The notes under the pieces were generated by a model. It saw only the letters and a program-made list of their open reading frames with translations. It was not told the origin of the DNA and did no database searches. Of a stretch of DNA of 64,000 bases, positions 45,253 to 54,146 are shown one piece after another. The stretch is from Salinispora mooreana. GTDB lineage: Bacteria; Actinomycetota; Actinomycetes; Mycobacteriales; Micromonosporaceae. The stretch's first letter is position 1, and the number at the start of each line of letters is the position of its first letter. The DNA lies in the NCBI RefSeq assembly GCF_000379065.1, contig NZ_KB900614.1, positions 890,107-954,106 of the forward strand, given 5' to 3'. The translations under genes were made by a program, and so were the position numbers.

Positions 45253-46410
45253 TCAACGTAATGGCTGCCCAACCGCATGCAGGTGTGCGAGCGCCTGCCG
45301 GTACGACTCCACCAGTCCCACCTCGACGTACGGGACACCCCGCTGCGCGCAGTAGGCCCGGACGATCGGTTGGGCCCGGCGCAGGTTGCCGCGCGGCATG
45401 CTCGGGAAGAGGTGGTGCTCGATCTGCTGGTTCAATCCGCCCAACGCGACATCGACAAACCGACCACCTCGTACGTTACGTGAGGTGATCACCTGCTTAC
45501 GCAGGAAGTCCAGTTGGTCAACGGCGGTCGGCATCGGCATGCCCTTGTGATTCGGAGCGAACGAACACCCCATGTACAGCCCCCACAGCCCCTGGTGCAC
45601 CGCCGCGAAGACCAACGCCTTCCCCGGTGACATCACCAGCAGCAGGCCGCCAACGTAGAGGACGGTGTGTGCGGCGAGCAGGAACGCCTCGGCGCCCCGG
45701 TGCCGCATCGGCGTCTGGAACCGCCCGTCCGGCCCCCGCCCTACGATGGCTCGCAGGCTCGACAGATGCAGGTTCAGCCCTTCCAGTAGCAGCATCGGGA
45801 AGAAGAGGAACGCCTGCCTTCGCGCCAGCCACCGAGCGAACCCCCGGGTCGCCCGAGCCTGCTCCACCGACCAGACCAACGCGCCCGCCCCCACGTCCGG
45901 GTCCTCGTCGGCGTGGTTGGGGTTGGCGTGGTGCCGGTTGTGCTTCTCCACCCACCACCCGTAGCTGAGCCCGACCGCCAGGTTCCCGGCGAGCAGGCCA
46001 ACCAGTTCGCTGGGCCCCCGCCGCCGGAACATCTGCCGGTGCCCGGCGTCGTGACCGAGGAAGGCCACCTGCGTGCTGGCCACCGCCATCAGTGCCGCGA
46101 CCGCCGCCTGCCCCCAGGAGTCGCCGACGAGGACGACCAGCGCCCAGACCGCGCCGAAGAACGCGGTGGTTGACGTGATCCACACCGCATACCAGCCGGG
46201 ACGGCGGTCCAGGAGCCCCGCCGCCCGAACCCGCCGGGACAACTCGGCGTAGTCACTGCCCCGAACCGGCGGATCCGCCACCAGCTGCCGCATCATCGCC
46301 CACCCCTCCTCGACTCCGGTCGCGCCGGTCAGCTCGACCATCGACACCGAGTCTTCCGAGGACGGTTGCGCTGAGTAAGCCGGCACACCCCCCGGCTGGA
46401 GGTGGGGCAC
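45253..46410 (-). CDS. Membrane fatty acid desaturase
   Basis: A 385-residue integral membrane di-iron desaturase. The three histidine boxes are GHDAGH (first), HNRHH (second) and the QxxHH-type NQQIEHHLFP (third), with two to four membrane helices between. The Gln in the third box is typical of acyl-lipid or front-end desaturases. It introduces a double bond into a fatty acyl chain, tuning membrane fluidity. A GTG at 46408-46410 is used; an ATG 23 codons in is an alternative. It ends a four-gene lipid operon, 16 bp after cutA. Confidence 0.9.
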   Translation of the reverse strand: MPHLQPGGVPAYSAQPSSEDSVSMVELTGATGVEEGWAMMRQLVADPPVRGSDYAELSRRVRAAGLLDRRPGWYAVWITSTTAFFGAVWALVVLVGDSWGQAAVAALMAVASTQVAFLGHDAGHRQMFRRRGPSELVGLLAGNLAVGLSYGWWVEKHNRHHANPNHADEDPDVGAGALVWSVEQARATRGFARWLARRQAFLFFPMLLLEGLNLHLSSLRAIVGRGPDGRFQTPMRHRGAEAFLLAAHTVLYVGGLLLVMSPGKALVFAAVHQGLWGLYMGCSFAPNHKGMPMPTAVDQLDFLRKQVITSRNVRGGRFVDVALGGLNQQIEHHLFPSMPRGNLRRAQPIVRAYCAQRGVPYVEVGLVESYRQALAHLHAVGQPLR

Positions 46411-46426
46411 GCCCTACCGGGGCGGG

Positions 46427-46744
46427 TTACGGATGGGTCTGCTCGTGGATCCAGGCGGCGTAGTCGGGGTTACTCTCCACCCGGTTGACCAGGATCTCCG
46501 GGACGTCGTACGGGTGGTTGGCCCGAATCTGCCCGACCAACGCACCGACTCGGTCCGGGGCGGTCTTGAACTGCACCGACCATTCGGAATTGGTCTCGAC
46601 GCGCTGTTGCCACCAGTACGTACTGTCCACCTGGCCGCCCACCTGCGCGCAGGCCGCCAGATGATCGGCCACCGCCGCGTCCGCGAGCCCCCCGGCGACC
46701 GAACGCTCGTCCACCACCGTCGTCACCACACAGATCTCCTCCAC
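46427..46744 (-). CDS. cutA: CutA divalent-ion tolerance protein
   Basis: A 105-residue trimeric ferredoxin-like protein with the CutA signature: EICVVTTVVDERSVAGGLADA at the start, AACAQVGG, STYWWQQ and the C-terminal HPYDVPEILV. CutA is linked to copper tolerance in E. coli but its role is unsettled. It is unusual in company: nine bp after an acyltransferase gene and 16 bp before a desaturase gene on the same strand, implying cotranscription with lipid genes. GTG start at 46742-46744. Confidence 0.93.
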   Translation of the reverse strand: MEEICVVTTVVDERSVAGGLADAAVADHLAACAQVGGQVDSTYWWQQRVETNSEWSVQFKTAPDRVGALVGQIRANHPYDVPEILVNRVESNPDYAAWIHEQTHP

Positions 46745-46753
46745 ATAGTCACC

Positions 46754-47770
46754 CTACGTGGATCCGTTCTGATGTTGGGCGATCCACGCGTCCATCCGCC
46801 CCCACCAGTCAAACAGCCAGTCGATCCGCGCCTGCGCACCGACCGGCACCTCCTCCGGGGGCACAGACCAGAAGCGCATCACGATCCGTTTGTCCATGGG
46901 AAGTTCCCGCCACACGTCGGTAATCGTCACCATCCGGTCCAGGCCGGTGTGGGCGACAAAGATGACGCCGGCGTCGGGCGCGGCGTCCAACGCGGCCAAT
47001 AGCCCGCCCGGCTGCGGGGCAAGCACGTGGCGCATCCGTTCGGCCCGCGACGCCATCAACTCGTGGCCCAGTTCCCGCAGCCGGGCAATCGCCCGCAGAC
47101 GACGCTTCGGGGTGAAGTTACCGCCCTCGGGAAAGAGCACGAAGGCAGTGTCATCGTCCAGGCCGGTGGCGAGCTGCCCGATCTGTTCGGTCAACGTCGC
47201 GCGGCCGTCTGGTCCGGGCGCGAGAAAGCGGTTCGGTAACCGGTTGAGCAGTACGTCGATCGCCGGATCCCACTGCAGGGTGTGCTTGAGCACGATCCGC
47301 GGCTCCCGGCGGAACCAGTTGACCAGGGCATGGATCAGAATGAACGAGTCGCCCGGACCGGCGTGCCGACACAACACCAGCTCCGGCCGCCCGGCCAGGG
47401 CCGTGTCCGGATCGGCGCCCGCCACCTCAATGGAGAGCCGCAGGGTCCACCGGGCCTGCCAGAACAGCACCCGCAGGAACCAGCCGGCGAGCCGGTAGTG
47501 CGCCTGTTCGAACGCCGGGGACCGGACCCGCCAGCCGAACCCGGAGGCGACCCAGAGCACGAAGAGCGCGATCAGTGCCGCCGCGTCCCACACCAGATAG
47601 ACGAGACCGATCCAGAGCAGTCGCAGCGGACGCAGCCGACCCGGCACGAACGGCGAGGCGGCCAGGGCGAGCAGGGCCCACACCGGCACTGTCGTCACCA
47701 CGGTGACCGCCAGCGCAACCACACCCGGAGCCAGGAGCACCCGGCGCAGCCACCGGGGTGGTAGGCGCAT
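46754..47770 (-). CDS. PlsC-like acyltransferase, membrane-anchored
   Basis: A 338-residue protein. Two or three N-terminal hydrophobic helices (about 8-75) are followed by a PlsC-type acyltransferase domain with the HxxxxD active site in CRHAGPGDSF and VLFPEGGNFTPKRR (FPEG block III). It should transfer fatty acyl groups to glycerol phosphate or a similar acceptor. ATG 47768-47770 shares one base with the stop of the patatin gene, so the two are coupled. The last helix-rich C-terminal region is unusual for simple PlsC proteins. Confidence 0.87.
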   Translation of the reverse strand: MRLPPRWLRRVLLAPGVVALAVTVVTTVPVWALLALAASPFVPGRLRPLRLLWIGLVYLVWDAAALIALFVLWVASGFGWRVRSPAFEQAHYRLAGWFLRVLFWQARWTLRLSIEVAGADPDTALAGRPELVLCRHAGPGDSFILIHALVNWFRREPRIVLKHTLQWDPAIDVLLNRLPNRFLAPGPDGRATLTEQIGQLATGLDDDTAFVLFPEGGNFTPKRRLRAIARLRELGHELMASRAERMRHVLAPQPGGLLAALDAAPDAGVIFVAHTGLDRMVTITDVWRELPMDKRIVMRFWSVPPEEVPVGAQARIDWLFDWWGRMDAWIAQHQNGST

Positions 47771-48600
47771 CAGCGGTCCATCTGGGCCAGGTAGTGCCGC
47801 GAGGCCGTGTAGGCCCGGCTGATCCGCCGTCCCACCGCCGCCATGTCGCGGTACGCCCACGGCGAGTCCTCCCGGGGCTGGATGCCGCCGGTCGGCAGCA
47901 CGTGCACCTGGACCCCGTCGGGCACGGCGGCCAACTCGCGGGCGAACCGGTGCCGGCGGGCGATCTCGAACGCGACCTGGGCGATCTCCCAGGGGCGCCG
48001 CGGCGGGCTGAGCTCGCGTTCGATCCGCCCCACCTGAAGCACGAAGATCCGGGTAGCGCCAGCCGCCACCGCCTCGCCGATCGGGATCGAGTTGACCACA
48101 CCCCCGTCGATGTAGTGCTGGCCATCGATCTGGGCTGGGGGGAGAAGACCCGGCACAGAGGCGCTGGCGAGGACGGCCGGCACCACCGGCCCGGTATCAA
48201 ACCAGTGCTCGGCGGCCCGCTCGATGTTCGCCGCACAGCAGCGGAAGGGCACCCGCAGGTCCGCGAAGGTGGTGTCGGCGCCGAGCTCCCGCTCCAACAG
48301 TTTGCGCAGTGGCCGCGGCGAGTGCAGATGGGTACGCGCGGCGAACCGGCGTAGCTGCCGAGCCACCGAGTCGCCGTACACCTCGCTCGCCTCCGGGGAG
48401 GCCCAGAGCCGGACCAGCCGGTCGATGACCGCAGTGGACGGATCGGCGGCCACCAGTACCCCGTTGACCGCACCAATCGATGTGCCGAACACCAGGTCCG
48501 GCCGGATGTTGGTGCGGAACAGAGCGCGCAGCATGCCGACCTCGACCGCACCGAGGATGCCGCCGCCACCGAGCACGAACGCCACCGGACCCCGAGCCAT
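47770..48600 (-). CDS. Patatin-like phospholipase
   Basis: A 276-residue cytoplasmic serine lipase. It has the oxyanion loop VLGGGGILGAVEVG, nucleophile Ser41 in GTSIGAV and catalytic Asp165 in YIDGGVV, the Ser-Asp dyad of patatins. It would release fatty acids from phospholipids. I chose the ATG at 48598-48600, with AGGA eight bases upstream, over ATG 48607-48609. It heads the operon patatin-acyltransferase-cutA-desaturase. Confidence 0.9.
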   Translation of the reverse strand: MARGPVAFVLGGGGILGAVEVGMLRALFRTNIRPDLVFGTSIGAVNGVLVAADPSTAVIDRLVRLWASPEASEVYGDSVARQLRRFAARTHLHSPRPLRKLLERELGADTTFADLRVPFRCCAANIERAAEHWFDTGPVVPAVLASASVPGLLPPAQIDGQHYIDGGVVNSIPIGEAVAAGATRIFVLQVGRIERELSPPRRPWEIAQVAFEIARRHRFARELAAVPDGVQVHVLPTGGIQPREDSPWAYRDMAAVGRRISRAYTASRHYLAQMDR

Positions 48601-48684
48601 AGCTGCCATCCTGGCATGGCTGTGCCGCCCGCCCGCCGGCCCGTCACCCACCTCCCCCAACCCGGACTGATCCGGCCGCCGCCC

Positions 48685-49791
48685 TCAGCGGAACGTGATG
48701 GGGGCGGGTTCTCGCGCGGGGACCACCGCCGAGACGAACCGCTGCAGCACCGCCTCGTAGCCGTCAACCAGCCGGGCGGTGGAGAAGCTCTCCGCCACGT
48801 GCGCGACGCAGACCGCCGGGTCCAGTTCGCCCGCCACCCGCAGCGCCGCCGGCAACTCGTCCGCGCTCTCGCAGATCAGACCGGTACGGTCCGGCACGAT
48901 CAACTCCGGCACGGCACCTCGACGTAGCGCCACCACCGGGGTCCCGGTGGCCATCGCCTCCAGCATGACGACACCGAACGGCTCCTCCCACTGGATCGGC
49001 AACACCAGACAGCGGGCGTCCAGGAGCAGGCGGAACGAGTCCCGTCGGTCGGCGTCGAGGATGACGGTGACATCGTCGCCCAGCATCGGCCGAACCACCT
49101 CGTCGAAGTAGCGACGTTCGGCTGGCTCGTTGCACTTGCCGGCGAGGACCAGCGGCAGGCCGGCCGCCCGGCAGGCACGGATGGCGAGATCGGGTCCCTT
49201 GTCCGGGCTGAACCGGGCCAGCCAGAGCACCGGTCCCCGGCCCGGCTGCGACTTGTGCGGGATGTCTTCGGTGTCCAGCGCGTTGTGCACGGTGCCGACC
49301 CAGGGCAGCCGCAGGTTGAGCCGCCGTTGGGCGTGGGAGATGGCTACCAGACCGACGCCTCGGTCGACCTTCTCGAGGACGGTGCCGTACTCCCCGACCG
49401 GGTTGCCGTGCACGGTCGCAACGGTGGGCACAGACCGGCGTCCGGCCAACAGGGGTCCGATCGTGGTGTGGTCGTGGACCACGTCGAAGTGTTCCGGAGT
49501 GATGAACTGATTCACCTGAACGAGGTGGGCCAGCTCGGGCAGCGCCTCACCCATCCGGTGAAACTTCAGCTCGGCGTCGGTCGAGACGTAGCGGGCGGCG
49601 GTCCCGGTCTGCTCACCCGCACCGAAGAGGGTCACCGGATGGCCCCGGGCGATCAGCCCGTCCACCAGGGCAGCGACGACGTACTCCAGGCCACCGTAGC
49701 CGGCTGGTGGCACCGATAGCCACGGCGGGACCACCATCGCGATCCGTAGTGGCCGCCCGGCCACGCTGCCGTCCCCGCGGTTACGCGCCAC
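48685..49791 (-). CDS. GT4-family glycosyltransferase
   Basis: A 368-residue GT-B glycosyltransferase. The acceptor side begins with RIAMVVPPWLSVPPAGYGGLEYVV, the HDH-type VHDHTTIGP is visible, and the C-terminal donor domain has LWLARFSPDKGPDLAIRA and the catalytic E-x7-E motif EEPFGVVMLEAMATGTPVV. It uses a nucleotide sugar to modify an unknown acceptor. GTG 49789-49791 has GGAGG about seven bases upstream. A perfect 13-bp hairpin sits just before this ribosome binding site, which could affect translation. Confidence 0.88.
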   Translation of the reverse strand: MARNRGDGSVAGRPLRIAMVVPPWLSVPPAGYGGLEYVVAALVDGLIARGHPVTLFGAGEQTGTAARYVSTDAELKFHRMGEALPELAHLVQVNQFITPEHFDVVHDHTTIGPLLAGRRSVPTVATVHGNPVGEYGTVLEKVDRGVGLVAISHAQRRLNLRLPWVGTVHNALDTEDIPHKSQPGRGPVLWLARFSPDKGPDLAIRACRAAGLPLVLAGKCNEPAERRYFDEVVRPMLGDDVTVILDADRRDSFRLLLDARCLVLPIQWEEPFGVVMLEAMATGTPVVALRRGAVPELIVPDRTGLICESADELPAALRVAGELDPAVCVAHVAESFSTARLVDGYEAVLQRFVSAVVPAREPAPITFR

Positions 49792-49804
49792 GAGTCCCCC
49801 TCCG

Positions 49805-49838
49805 GCCGCTGGTGGGCACCGCCATGCCCACCAGCGGC
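49805..49838 (-). promoter_or_regulatory. Perfect hairpin beside the glycosyltransferase ribosome binding site
   Basis: A 13-bp perfect stem (49805-49817 with 49826-49838) with an 8-base loop, one base upstream of GGAGGGGG on the minus strand. In the leader RNA it could act as an attenuator or a 5' stabiliser. Confidence 0.5.
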
Positions 49839-49953
49839 ACGGCTGCCAGTCGGGGGCGGATTCCCGGTTGCCACCCAAGTAAACGGACAAGCCGGACGAG
49901 CGCTCCTGCTGCCCCGGCCGGTCCTGTTTCCCCCTGACGGCGTCTGGAGCTGG

Positions 49954-49994
49954 GGTGACGGTGGTTCACCCGTCCGGGGTGAACCACCGTCACC
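49954..49994 (-). terminator. 18-bp perfect hairpin, second of a tandem pair
   Basis: Stem 49954-49971 with 49977-49994, 5-base loop, no T-tract. It follows the 50001-50045 hairpin by six bp, 106 bp after the HtrA stop. Confidence 0.75.
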
Positions 49995-50000
49995 ACAGAC

Positions 50001-50045
50001 GCGGCGGGTGGTGGAGCCAACCCCCTTGGCTCCACCACCCGCCGC
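50001..50045 (-). terminator. 20-bp perfect hairpin after the HtrA gene
   Basis: Stem 50001-50020 with 50026-50045 and a five-C loop; 54 bp after the HtrA stop. One of the strongest stems in the window. Confidence 0.85.
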
Positions 50046-50099
50046 AGGAGGGAGGAGGAAAGTCCTGATCGCAGTGACGCCCTGGGCGGGCATCACTTC

Positions 50100-51656
50100 T
50101 TAGGACGCTTCGGCGAGCGTCACGGTTGCCGTCGCTTCAACATTGTTTCGCTTGTATGTCACATCCACCCGGTCGCCCACCTTGCCGGCCTGGACCACGG
50201 CGACCAGATCTTCGGAGTCGCTGATCACCTTGTCGCCGTACCGGATGATGACGTCGCCCTGCTGGAAGCCCGCCCGCTCGGCAGCGCTGTCGGGGAGGAC
50301 CTCGGCCACCAGGGCACCCCCGCCCTCCGCGGCGGTGACGCTGACACCGAGGGTGGGGTGGCTTACCTTCTCGCCCCGTTGCAGCTTCTCGGCGACGTCC
50401 TTGGCCTTGTTACTCGGGATGGCGAAGCCGACCCCGATGTTGCCGGTGCTGCCTTGGCCGCTGGTGGCGATCGCGGTGTTGATCCCGATCACCTCACCCC
50501 GGGTGTTGACCAGCGCCCCACCGGAGTTACCCGGGTTGATCGGCGCGTCGGTCTGCAACAGCCCCGAGATCGAGGTGACCCCCGCCGTCGGGTCCTGCTC
50601 CGAACCGCCGGCCTGAATGGTGCGGTCCCGCGCGCTCAGGATGCCGGCGGTCACCGACCCCTGCAGGCCCAGCGGACTACCGAGGGCGAGAACCTGATCG
50701 CCGACCTGCATCGCGTCGCTGTCGCCGAACTCCGCCGGCGTCAGGTCGCTGACCCCGGCGGCCTTCACCACCGCCAGGTCGGTCTTGGGGTCGGTGCCGG
50801 TGATCTCCGCCGACGCCGTCTCGCCGTCGGCGAAGGTCACCAGCACGGTGTCGCCGCTGGCCGTGGCGATCACGTGGTTGTTGGTCAGCACATATCCGTC
50901 GGCGGTGAGGATCACGCCCGAGCCCCCGCCGCTGTCGGTGCCGATCGACACCACGCTGGGCTGCACCGCGGCGGCGATCCGCGGCAGGTCGGCGCTGTCG
51001 ATGATCGGGGCCGCGGAGTAGGTGCGCGTGATGCCGGAGCCATCGCTCAGGGCGAGTGCGAGCGCGCCGCCGGCGACACCGGAGCCGAACATCAGGGCGA
51101 GCACCGCGACGCCGGCGCCAATGAACTTCGCCACCCGGCTGCCCGGATTCGGACCGGTTCGCGGCGCCCCCCACGGTGGTGTGGGCTGCCCGGCCAGCTG
51201 CGCTGGCTGACCCGGGTAGAACGGGGCTCCGTACCCGCCTGGCTGCCCCCCGCTCCAGGCGGTGGACTGCGGCCCGTACCAGGCAGCGCCGGGGTGCTGC
51301 GGCGAGTAGCCGGGGGGATAGGGAGGCCCACCGGGCGGCCCGGCGACGGGCGTGGCGCCGGGCCGGGGGCCGAGCGGCACAGCGGGGTTGACCGACGGCG
51401 GGCCGTCCGGGGCCGAGGGCGGCAACACGTCAATGGGGTCGACCGACAGCGGCGTGTCCGGAGCCGAGGTCGGCACCACCTCAGTACGGTCGGCCGGGGT
51501 GCCGGCGGATGGCGCGGCGCCACTGTCCGCACCGGGGGTAGCGGCCGAAGAGTCGGACAGGGTGCGCTCGAGGCGGGACAGATCGGCAGTGGGATGCGAC
51601 GACTCGGCGTCCCTGGGGGTCTGCCGACGCTGCGGGTCGGACTCGTAGTCGGTCAT
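50100..51656 (-). CDS. Membrane-anchored HtrA/DegP serine protease with PDZ domain
   Basis: A 518-residue protease. Residues 1-175 are a Pro/Gly/Ser-rich cytoplasmic tail with repeats of TAPDTPL and SAPDGPP type, about 178-205 a membrane helix, 225-410 a trypsin-like domain with catalytic His261 (VLTNNHV), Asp293 (TDLAVV) and Ser378 (GNSGGAL), and 425-515 a PDZ domain. It would degrade misfolded proteins outside the membrane. It follows the response regulator and kinase genes on the same strand by 62 bp, like pepD after mprAB in mycobacteria. Confidence 0.92.
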   Translation of the reverse strand: MTDYESDPQRRQTPRDAESSHPTADLSRLERTLSDSSAATPGADSGAAPSAGTPADRTEVVPTSAPDTPLSVDPIDVLPPSAPDGPPSVNPAVPLGPRPGATPVAGPPGGPPYPPGYSPQHPGAAWYGPQSTAWSGGQPGGYGAPFYPGQPAQLAGQPTPPWGAPRTGPNPGSRVAKFIGAGVAVLALMFGSGVAGGALALALSDGSGITRTYSAAPIIDSADLPRIAAAVQPSVVSIGTDSGGGSGVILTADGYVLTNNHVIATASGDTVLVTFADGETASAEITGTDPKTDLAVVKAAGVSDLTPAEFGDSDAMQVGDQVLALGSPLGLQGSVTAGILSARDRTIQAGGSEQDPTAGVTSISGLLQTDAPINPGNSGGALVNTRGEVIGINTAIATSGQGSTGNIGVGFAIPSNKAKDVAEKLQRGEKVSHPTLGVSVTAAEGGGALVAEVLPDSAAERAGFQQGDVIIRYGDKVISDSEDLVAVVQAGKVGDRVDVTYKRNNVEATATVTLAEAS

Positions 51657-51718
51657 GGAACCACCTTCTCCCCTACCACTTCGATCAGCCTGAAGCCTAG
51701 CTGTGGATTGGCTGAAAA

Positions 51719-53287
51719 TTACACCTCGTCACCGGTCGGTGCCGGCGCCAGGGGCAACCGGACCCGAAACGTCGCGCCTCCGCCCGGAGTCTGCGCCACC
51801 TCCACCGTGCCCTGGTGGGCGGCGACCAGGGCGGCGACGATCGCCAGGCCCAGCCCGGTCCCGGTGTTGCCACCGGCCCGGCGGGTCCGGGCCGCGTCCA
51901 CCCGGTAGAAGCGCTCGAACACCCGCTCGGCCTGCTCACCGGAGAGCCCCGGCCCGGTGTCGGCGACCTCCACCACCGCCAACTGACCAGACTCGGAACG
52001 CAGCCGTAGCGTCACCGACGCCCCCGGTGGGGTGTGCGTCAGGGCATTGGTCATCAGGTTGCCGATCACCTGCCGCAGACGAGCGTCGTCGCCGTATACC
52101 ACCAGCGGCCCGGCGCCCGCGACGATGTCCAGTTCAATTCGCCGGTCCGGCGCCACCGCCCGCGCTGCCGCCACGGCGTCGGCGGCCAGCACCGGCAGCT
52201 CGACCGGGGCCGGCGAGAGCGGACGCTCCCGGTCCAGCCGGGCGAGCAGCAGCAGATCCTCCACCAGCAGCCCCATCCGGGCCGCCTCGTCCTCGATCCG
52301 ACGCAGCAGGTCACCGGTCTGCTCGGGATCCCGCGCAGCGCCCTGCCGGTACAGCTCGGCGAAGCCCCGGATGGTGGTCAGTGGCGTACGCAGCTCGTGC
52401 GAGGCGTCCGCGACGAACTGCCGCATCCGCTCCTCGGAACGCCGGGCGCGGGACTCGGACGCCTGCGCGTGCGCGGCGGCGTCCCGCGCGGTGGCCTCGG
52501 CGGCGCGGGCGGCGGTCTCCGAGGCGGCGCGGGCGGTGAAGGCCGCCTCGATCTGGGTGAGCATCATGTTGAGCGCCCTGGACAGCCGCCCCAGCTCCGA
52601 GGTCGGCTGGGGGTTACCCGCCTCGGGGTCCGGCACCCGGCGGGCCAGGTCCCCACCGGCGATCGCGGCGGCGGTCTGCTCGATCTCGTCGAGGGGCCTC
52701 AGGCTGGCCCGGACGATGCCCGCGCCGATCGAGGCGAGCAGGAGCAACACCGACGTGCCCACCATCAGATCGATCCAGATCAGCCGCTTGACGGCCTGAT
52801 CCACCTCGATCAGGTGCTGCCCGACGGCCAGCCACGCTCCGCTCGGCAGCTCCGTGTAGAGCATTCGCCAGTGCACATCGCTGCCCTTGGCGCGGGCGGT
52901 GAACGGCTCACCGGCCAGGTCCCGAAACCCCGCGGCGTCCGTCGGCACCGGGGGCAGCTCCCAACTCTCGAACCGGCCTGTGTCGTACACCACGCCTTCG
53001 ACCAGCCCGGTTTGGGCGCTCGTCACGACGATCAGGTAGTCCGTCGGGAAGATCAGCCGAACCGGCACGTGGAGAGCCTCGCCGGCCTTGAGCCGGGAGT
53101 CGATGTTGCTGGCCGAGCCCTCCAACCCCTGGTCAACCTGGCCGATAAGGTAGCTCCGGAGGAAGACGGTGGCCATCGTGCTGATCACCAGGAGCGCGAC
53201 CGCCACCAGGCTGAGGACCGCGGCGATCAGCTTGACCCGGAGCGGGATCCGGCGCAGTCCGGCCTTCGCCTGTGCGAGGGCGTTCAC
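51719..53287 (-). CDS. Sensor histidine kinase
   Basis: A 522-residue kinase. Helices at 17-40 and 167-193 flank an extracytoplasmic sensor of about 125 residues; then HAMP (195-250), an Ala-rich coiled coil (250-290), HisKA with DASHELRTPLTTIRGF (phospho-acceptor His297) and HATPase with NLMTNALTH, ADTGPGLS and GTGLGLAI. The GTG start overlaps the regulator stop as GTGA. It resembles the TcrY/TrcS type of actinobacterial kinase. Its signal is unknown; the HtrA gene downstream suggests envelope stress. Confidence 0.93.
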   Translation of the reverse strand: MNALAQAKAGLRRIPLRVKLIAAVLSLVAVALLVISTMATVFLRSYLIGQVDQGLEGSASNIDSRLKAGEALHVPVRLIFPTDYLIVVTSAQTGLVEGVVYDTGRFESWELPPVPTDAAGFRDLAGEPFTARAKGSDVHWRMLYTELPSGAWLAVGQHLIEVDQAVKRLIWIDLMVGTSVLLLLASIGAGIVRASLRPLDEIEQTAAAIAGGDLARRVPDPEAGNPQPTSELGRLSRALNMMLTQIEAAFTARAASETAARAAEATARDAAAHAQASESRARRSEERMRQFVADASHELRTPLTTIRGFAELYRQGAARDPEQTGDLLRRIEDEAARMGLLVEDLLLLARLDRERPLSPAPVELPVLAADAVAAARAVAPDRRIELDIVAGAGPLVVYGDDARLRQVIGNLMTNALTHTPPGASVTLRLRSESGQLAVVEVADTGPGLSGEQAERVFERFYRVDAARTRRAGGNTGTGLGLAIVAALVAAHQGTVEVAQTPGGGATFRVRLPLAPAPTGDEV

Positions 53288-53985
53288 GCTGCCGGCTTGC
53301 GGAGCACGTACCCGACCCCGCGGAGGGTGTGGATCAACCGGGGCTGGGTGTTGTCGACCTTGCGCCGAAGATACGAGATGTACGACTCGACGATGTTGTC
53401 GTCGCCCCGGAAGTCGTAGTTCCAGACGTGATCGAGGATCTGCGCCTTGGAGAGCACCCGGTTGGCGTTCAGCATCAGGTACCGCAGCAGCTTGAACTCC
53501 GTCGGGGAGAGCTGCACCCGCTGCCCCGCCCGGTGCACCTCGTGGGCCTCCTCGTCGAGTTCGAGGTCGGCGAAGGTGAGCCGGGCCGGGGCCTGCTCAC
53601 CGCTGGCGCTGCGGCGCAGCACCGCCCGGATCCGCGCGGTCAACTCCTCCAGGCTGAACGGCTTGGTCACGTAGTCGTCGCCGCCCAGGGTCAGCCCACG
53701 GATCTTGTCGTCGGTGGCGTCCCGCGCGGTCAGGAAGACGACCGGGGTACGGGTGCCCCCCTCGCGCAGCAACCGGATGACCTCGAACCCGTCCAGATCG
53801 GGCAGCATGATGTCCAGCACGACCAGATCGGGGCGGTGTGTCTTCGCCGCGCTCAACGCGGCGCTGCCGCTGGTCGCGGTCGCCACGTCGAAACCAGCGA
53901 AGCGCAGGCTCGCGGAGAGCAGCTCGAGAATGTTCGGGTCGTCCTCGACGACGAGCAGTCGAGCCTCGGTCTGGGTAGCCGCCAT
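53284..53985 (-). CDS. OmpR-family response regulator
   Basis: A 233-residue regulator. The receiver has acidic residues in VVEDDPN, phospho-acceptor Asp58 in LVVLDIMLP, and the K of DDYVTKPFS; the C-terminal winged helix (about 135-230) contains ELTPTEF-like SPTEFKLLRYLM and VDTHISYLRRK-like ESYISYLRRKVD. It resembles TcrX/TrcR of mycobacteria. First gene of the regulator-kinase-HtrA unit and divergent from the hotdog-like gene. Confidence 0.94.
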   Translation of the reverse strand: MAATQTEARLLVVEDDPNILELLSASLRFAGFDVATATSGSAALSAAKTHRPDLVVLDIMLPDLDGFEVIRLLREGGTRTPVVFLTARDATDDKIRGLTLGGDDYVTKPFSLEELTARIRAVLRRSASGEQAPARLTFADLELDEEAHEVHRAGQRVQLSPTEFKLLRYLMLNANRVLSKAQILDHVWNYDFRGDDNIVESYISYLRRKVDNTQPRLIHTLRGVGYVLRKPAA

Positions 53986-54146
53986 GCGGCCATCATCCGC
54001 GACCCGACTGCGACACGCCTGGGTGATTCCTGAATGAATTCTGTGAGCGGACGAGGCGACCTGGCCACCTGGGCGGCTGCGACATGACCATGGCAGGCTG
54101 CCAGGCGGACCGGCGACCGGGCTGGCTCCGATCGGAGGTGAACGAC

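Larger units (their letters stand above)
49792..50099. other. Gap of 308 bp filled with three perfect hairpins
   Basis: No gene is supported. From the HtrA side (right), it contains a 20-bp perfect stem at 50001-50045, an 18-bp stem at 49954-49994 and a 13-bp stem at 49805-49838 just before the glycosyltransferase ribosome binding site. The remaining bases are GC-rich spacer. Confidence 0.8.
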
